Below are positions 7,268-9,447 of a stretch of DNA of 9,447 bases, in pieces. The notes beneath the pieces are model-generated. The model saw only the letters and a list, made by a program, of their open reading frames with translations. It searched no databases and was not told the DNA's origin. The stretch is taken from the NCBI GenBank assembly GCA_964590495.1, contig CAZPWQ010000130.1, forward strand, positions 1 to 9,447, given 5' to 3'. Numbering within the stretch: the stretch's first letter is position 1; the number at the start of each line of letters is the position of its first letter. The stretch comes from CAZPWQ01 sp964590495 (lineage in GTDB: Bacteria; Bacteroidota; Rhodothermia; Balneolales; Balneolaceae). Made by a program: the position numbers and the translations under genes.

Positions 7268-8953
7268 TCAAAACTCCCAGCCCAGCAAAATATCCAGCTG
7301 TTCGGGGCTGATCGGACCTTGTTCCTTCAATTTCCCGGACAGACGATCTGTAAAATATTCCAGGGCAAGATTGTGGCGTTCGCTTGTGGTATTGTCAGTT
7401 TCCTCGATAATGAGGGCCATCTGGTAGAGCCGGATCAAACGGGTAAACAACGGTTTGGCGGTCGCTTCGATTATGTCCCGCTCGGAACTGTCTTTCAGCA
7501 AATTCCAAAGTGTTTCTGTTTCCGACAGGGACTTGTTTATTATTTCTCCGTGCCGTTTCGACCGGTTGGCAGCTTCTTTAATGGCTTTAAAAACGAGGTC
7601 CAGGCCGTGCGTTTTCTCAGCGGCCCGGAGTATATCCAAAACAATGATATTTCCCGATCCCTCCCATATCGGAAGCACGTTGATATCCCGCAGGAGTTTG
7701 GGCATCACAAAATCTTCAATGTAGCCGTTGCCGCCCATCAGCTCCATACATTCGCGTACTATATAAACCGCCTCTTCGGCAGATTTCCATTTTGCCATCG
7801 GCGTTATGATGCGCAGCAAAGCCTTTTCATCTTCATTGCCTGCTTCAGCGGCATCCATGGCACGAACCGCCCGCCAAACGAGCAGAAAATTCGCCAGATG
7901 GAGAGAACCCAGCTCATGAAATTTTTCTCTGATCAGAGCGTGCTCAATCGCTCTTTTTCCAAAAGTTATACGATGCGCCAGGTACTGATAGCTTTCGATA
8001 ATCGCCCGCCGCGACGCGCCGACAGCTCCAACAGAATTATATATCCTCGAGATGTTGATCATCTCCGCCATCACCTTGAATCCCTGCCCCTCTTCTCCGA
8101 GGCGTTTTCCAATGGTATCGGTGAGATTCACCTCACCCGTCGCCATAGATCGTACTCCGAGCTTATCCTTCAACCTGATAATATCCACCGGATTTCGCTT
8201 CTCACCGTGCACAAACTTTTCAATCAGAAACAGGGAGAGCCCTCGTGTTCCTTCCTTCAGCGGACCTGTCCGCGCCAGCGCCATGATCACATCGGCATTG
8301 ACGTTGCTGCAAAACCATTTCTCGCCATTCAGATGATAGCGATCTCCTTCAATATGCGTGGCTTCAGTCAGATTTGCCCCCACGTCCGATCCGCCGGTTT
8401 TCTCTGTGAGAAACATCGCGCCGGTATACAACTTCTCTCCCATTCTGGCCGACAGCCTGGGAAGCAACCGCCTCCTGTCCGGAGCATCTGCATATTGATC
8501 CACAAGGTGTGCCGCCCCGTCAGTCATACACAGCGGACAGTACACGCCCAGTTCACTCATGGAATAAAGTTGTCCCGCCGCAAATCCCAATTTATGCCGA
8601 TCGCCCGAAAATTTCTTTCTGAGATCCGGGTCGTACTTCACATAAAACATCTCCGATTCAGCGGCTATATCCATCAGCCGCCAATATGACGGATGAAATT
8701 CGACTTCATTGAGATCTTTGCCAAGCGGCGTTCTCTTTTTAAGTTCAGGACTCTTCTTATCGGCCTGCAGGGAAAGATCATCCATCACAAGAGCCGCCTG
8801 CCCGCCAAGGCGGTCGAGTTTGTTTTCCAAATAATCCAGCGCAGAAGCAGACAGGTGTTTATCCAGGTACTGCCTGAGTATGATATCACTTTGGAAAAAA
8901 TTGCTGCTTTTCCGGGCGTCTCCTGTCAATACTTTGTTTCCGGGATGAGACAT
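7268..8953 (-). CDS. AidB-like acyl-CoA dehydrogenase family protein
   Basis: 561 residues from the ATG at 8953-8951. A GTG six bases upstream is in frame, but GGAGG (8963-8959) is spaced 5 bases from the ATG and abuts the GTG, so the ATG is the start. This is a flavoprotein of the acyl-CoA dehydrogenase fold that would oxidise acyl-CoA thioesters at the alpha-beta bond using FAD; the substrate is unknown. Seen: an AidB-type N-terminal region with GQLYSMSELGVYCPLCMTDG at about 127-146, FLTEKTGGSDVGAN at 181-194, YHLNGEKWFCSN at 206-217, GGNGY at 407-411, and WEGSGN at 430-435, whose E431 sits where the catalytic base lies in this superfamily. It is longer than ordinary members (about 380) because of the N-terminal part and a helical C-terminal tail (about 440-561), as in AidB (541 in E. 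coli). A DNA-alkylation-response role like that of AidB is not shown. It appears monocistronic. Confidence 0.93.
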   Translation of the reverse strand: MSHPGNKVLTGDARKSSNFFQSDIILRQYLDKHLSASALDYLENKLDRLGGQAALVMDDLSLQADKKSPELKKRTPLGKDLNEVEFHPSYWRLMDIAAESEMFYVKYDPDLRKKFSGDRHKLGFAAGQLYSMSELGVYCPLCMTDGAAHLVDQYADAPDRRRLLPRLSARMGEKLYTGAMFLTEKTGGSDVGANLTEATHIEGDRYHLNGEKWFCSNVNADVIMALARTGPLKEGTRGLSLFLIEKFVHGEKRNPVDIIRLKDKLGVRSMATGEVNLTDTIGKRLGEEGQGFKVMAEMINISRIYNSVGAVGASRRAIIESYQYLAHRITFGKRAIEHALIREKFHELGSLHLANFLLVWRAVRAMDAAEAGNEDEKALLRIITPMAKWKSAEEAVYIVRECMELMGGNGYIEDFVMPKLLRDINVLPIWEGSGNIIVLDILRAAEKTHGLDLVFKAIKEAANRSKRHGEIINKSLSETETLWNLLKDSSERDIIEATAKPLFTRLIRLYQMALIIEETDNTTSERHNLALEYFTDRLSGKLKEQGPISPEQLDILLGWEF

Positions 8954-8958
8954 AAACA

Positions 8959-8963
8959 CCTCC
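8959..8963 (-). promoter_or_regulatory. Shine-Dalgarno site that fixes the acyl-CoA dehydrogenase start
   Basis: GGAGG on the minus strand is followed by five bases and then ATG (8953-8951). The alternative GTG (8959-8957) overlaps the site and cannot be used with it. Confidence 0.85.
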
Positions 8964-8984
8964 GCTTGTTATTCTTCTGTAGCT

Positions 8985-9013
8985 ATTAAATTACTTTGTT
9001 GGATTACCGTAAA
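8985..9013 (-). promoter_or_regulatory. Candidate promoter for the acyl-CoA dehydrogenase gene
   Basis: On the minus strand TTTACG (9013-9008) and TTTAAT (8990-8985) are separated by exactly 17 bases, matching four and five of six positions of the sigma-70 -35 and -10 boxes. The same stretch also fits poorly to the Bacteroidota TTG/TAnnTTTG pattern (TAATTTAA). AT-rich DNA produces such matches by chance, so this is only a candidate. Confidence 0.25.
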
Positions 9014-9186
9014 CAAATGGAAGTTCTTGCCGTCATGAAGGGCAACAAATAGAACACGGATGAGACGGATTTGGCTGATAAGCGCGGAGGTTAGATTATA
9101 ATTTGATGTGAAATTGGGATTTTTCACCGCCAAATGCCGCCGGCCCACCGCCTGCCGGGTCTTCTGTCAGCTATCCACCTCGTGTC

Positions 9187-9207
9187 ATCCTGAACTTGTT
9201 TCAGGAT
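9187..9207. repeat. Palindromic repeat, 8-bp arms, 5-base loop
   Basis: ATCCTGAA (9187-9194) and TTCAGGAT (9200-9207) are perfect inverted arms around CTTGT, inside a GTCATCCTGAACTTG-type context that I recall as a common dispersed intergenic repeat. No T-tract follows on the plus strand, so terminator function is not supported there. Confidence 0.6.
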
Positions 9208-9250
9208 CTATAGCTTGATATCTGAAATAGTTTTATCCTGGTCTTTCCTT

Positions 9251-9280
9251 ATTACTTTTTTCAACGATGAAAAAAGTAAT
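9251..9280. repeat. Perfect 13-bp inverted repeat with 4-base loop
   Basis: ATTACTTTTTTCA (9251-9263) and its exact reverse complement (9268-9280) flank the loop ACGA. The stem is AT-rich and is not followed by a T-tract on either strand, so it is not a standard intrinsic terminator. On the minus strand a short coding-like frame stops inside its loop-proximal arm (stop at 9263-9261). It resembles repeats that occur in many copies in Bacteroidota-like genomes (recollection, not a search). Confidence 0.7.
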
Positions 9281-9437
9281 CAAAAAAATCGCCGGCTGAA
9301 GAAGCTTTCTCGGCGGCTTCGCTCGCCACACGGTAAAATTTCAATGGTCCTTGTTCTATTGAAATAGCTTCAAAGAGACTCACCGGTGTGAAATTTTCCA
9401 GTTCGTGTAGCTCGCTGTGCCTGTACCCTCGAAATCT
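9261..9437 (-). pseudogene. Short coding-like remnant or repeat-encoded ORF
   Basis: On the minus strand a frame stays open for 58 codons between a stop at 9440-9438 and the TGA at 9263-9261. It has no ATG; possible starts are only a GTG near codon 19 and a TTG near codon 32. The C-terminal part reads VASEAAEKASSAGDFF and then DYFFHR, an alanine-rich and phenylalanine-rich composition that looks more like a translated dispersed repeat than a folded protein. No Shine-Dalgarno site was found. It could be the tail of a decayed gene or purely a repeat without expression; I do not recognise a function. Confidence 0.25.
9338..9365. repeat. 8-bp inverted repeat with 12-base loop
   Basis: ATTTCAAT (9338-9345) and ATTGAAAT (9358-9365) are perfect inverted arms. 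It lies in the same structured stretch as the 13-bp palindrome and is probably part of the same composite repeat. No function is assigned. Confidence 0.5.
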
Positions 9438-9447
9438 TCAAAGGCCG

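Larger units (their letters stand above)
8954..9447. other. Gene-free right flank with several small repeats and hairpins
   Basis: Beyond the dehydrogenase promoter area no convincing gene is seen for about 490 bases. In order, the stretch has ACGGAT twice within 15 bases (9056-9061 and 9065-9070) and a 6-bp hairpin (9108-9113 with 9122-9127). A GC-rich patch follows at about 9128-9160. Then come an 8-bp hairpin (9187-9207), a 13-bp hairpin (9251-9280), an imperfect GC-rich hairpin (about 9289-9317) and another 8-bp hairpin (9338-9365). From memory, several of these resemble dispersed intergenic repeats in Bacteroidota-like genomes. Copy number cannot be judged from one window. Confidence 0.55.

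Noticed and set aside
7319..8689. 456-codon open frame on the plus strand antisense to the acyl-CoA dehydrogenase
   Set aside because: The minus-strand frame has clear family motifs and a well-placed GGAGG start signal. The antisense product shows no recognisable motif and is best explained by codon bias.
8954..8959. GTG start for the acyl-CoA dehydrogenase two codons upstream of the ATG
   Set aside because: The GTG overlaps the GGAGG site, so the site can serve only the ATG at 8953.
8954..9447. CRISPR array or mobile element in the repeat-rich flank
   Set aside because: The repeats are different from each other and irregularly spaced; there is no transposase frame, terminal inverted repeat pair or target duplication that I can see.

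Overview
The window looks like chromosomal DNA from a Bacteroidota/Balneolota-type bacterium, with Balneolaceae as my best guess. This is inferred from the protein families, from an ssb gene followed by a GldE/CorC-type gene (an order I know from Bacteroidota), from mixed start signals (some genes with clear Shine-Dalgarno sites, some with AT-rich leaders and none), and from small palindromic repeats in the right flank like those dispersed in such genomes. I could not run a database search.

Left half, minus strand, read from about 4216 down to 1: ssb (4216-3776), then a rho-independent terminator (3752-3718), then a tightly packed three-gene unit. That unit is a HlyC/CorC-type CBS-domain membrane protein resembling GldE (3653-2253, TTG start), murB (2252-1197, starting on the base after the previous stop codon), and a DUF2779-type nuclease-like protein (1195 running off the left edge, start 1 base after the murB stop). 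The last gene is absent from a simple list of closed ORFs because it is cut by the window edge. It shows a four-cysteine RecB/Cas4-like layout followed by the start of a DnaQ-like exonuclease domain.

Middle: a 328-base divergent region (4217-4544) separates ssb from a secreted S9-family serine peptidase on the plus strand (4545-7265). This peptidase is the most unusual protein here. Behind a signal peptide, beta-propeller and complete alpha/beta-hydrolase catalytic triad it carries a C-terminal domain resembling the formylglycine-generating-enzyme (FGE-sulfatase/SUMF1) fold, with no cysteines at all.

Right half: an AidB-like acyl-CoA dehydrogenase (8953-7268, minus) converges on the peptidase with only two bases between the stop codons. 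From 8954 to 9447 there is no convincing gene. The stretch holds a weak promoter candidate and then several small hairpins and repeat-like pieces, including a 13-bp perfect inverted repeat and a short coding-like remnant.

Functionally these are mostly housekeeping genes: DNA single-strand binding, peptidoglycan precursor synthesis, membrane/ion homeostasis, extracytoplasmic peptide degradation and acyl-CoA oxidation. I see no CRISPR array, tRNA, rRNA, transposase or recognisable defence cassette. The observations most worth following are the peptidase-FGE fusion, the altered nuclease motifs in the DUF2779 protein, and a hairpin that would cover the ssb ribosome binding site.
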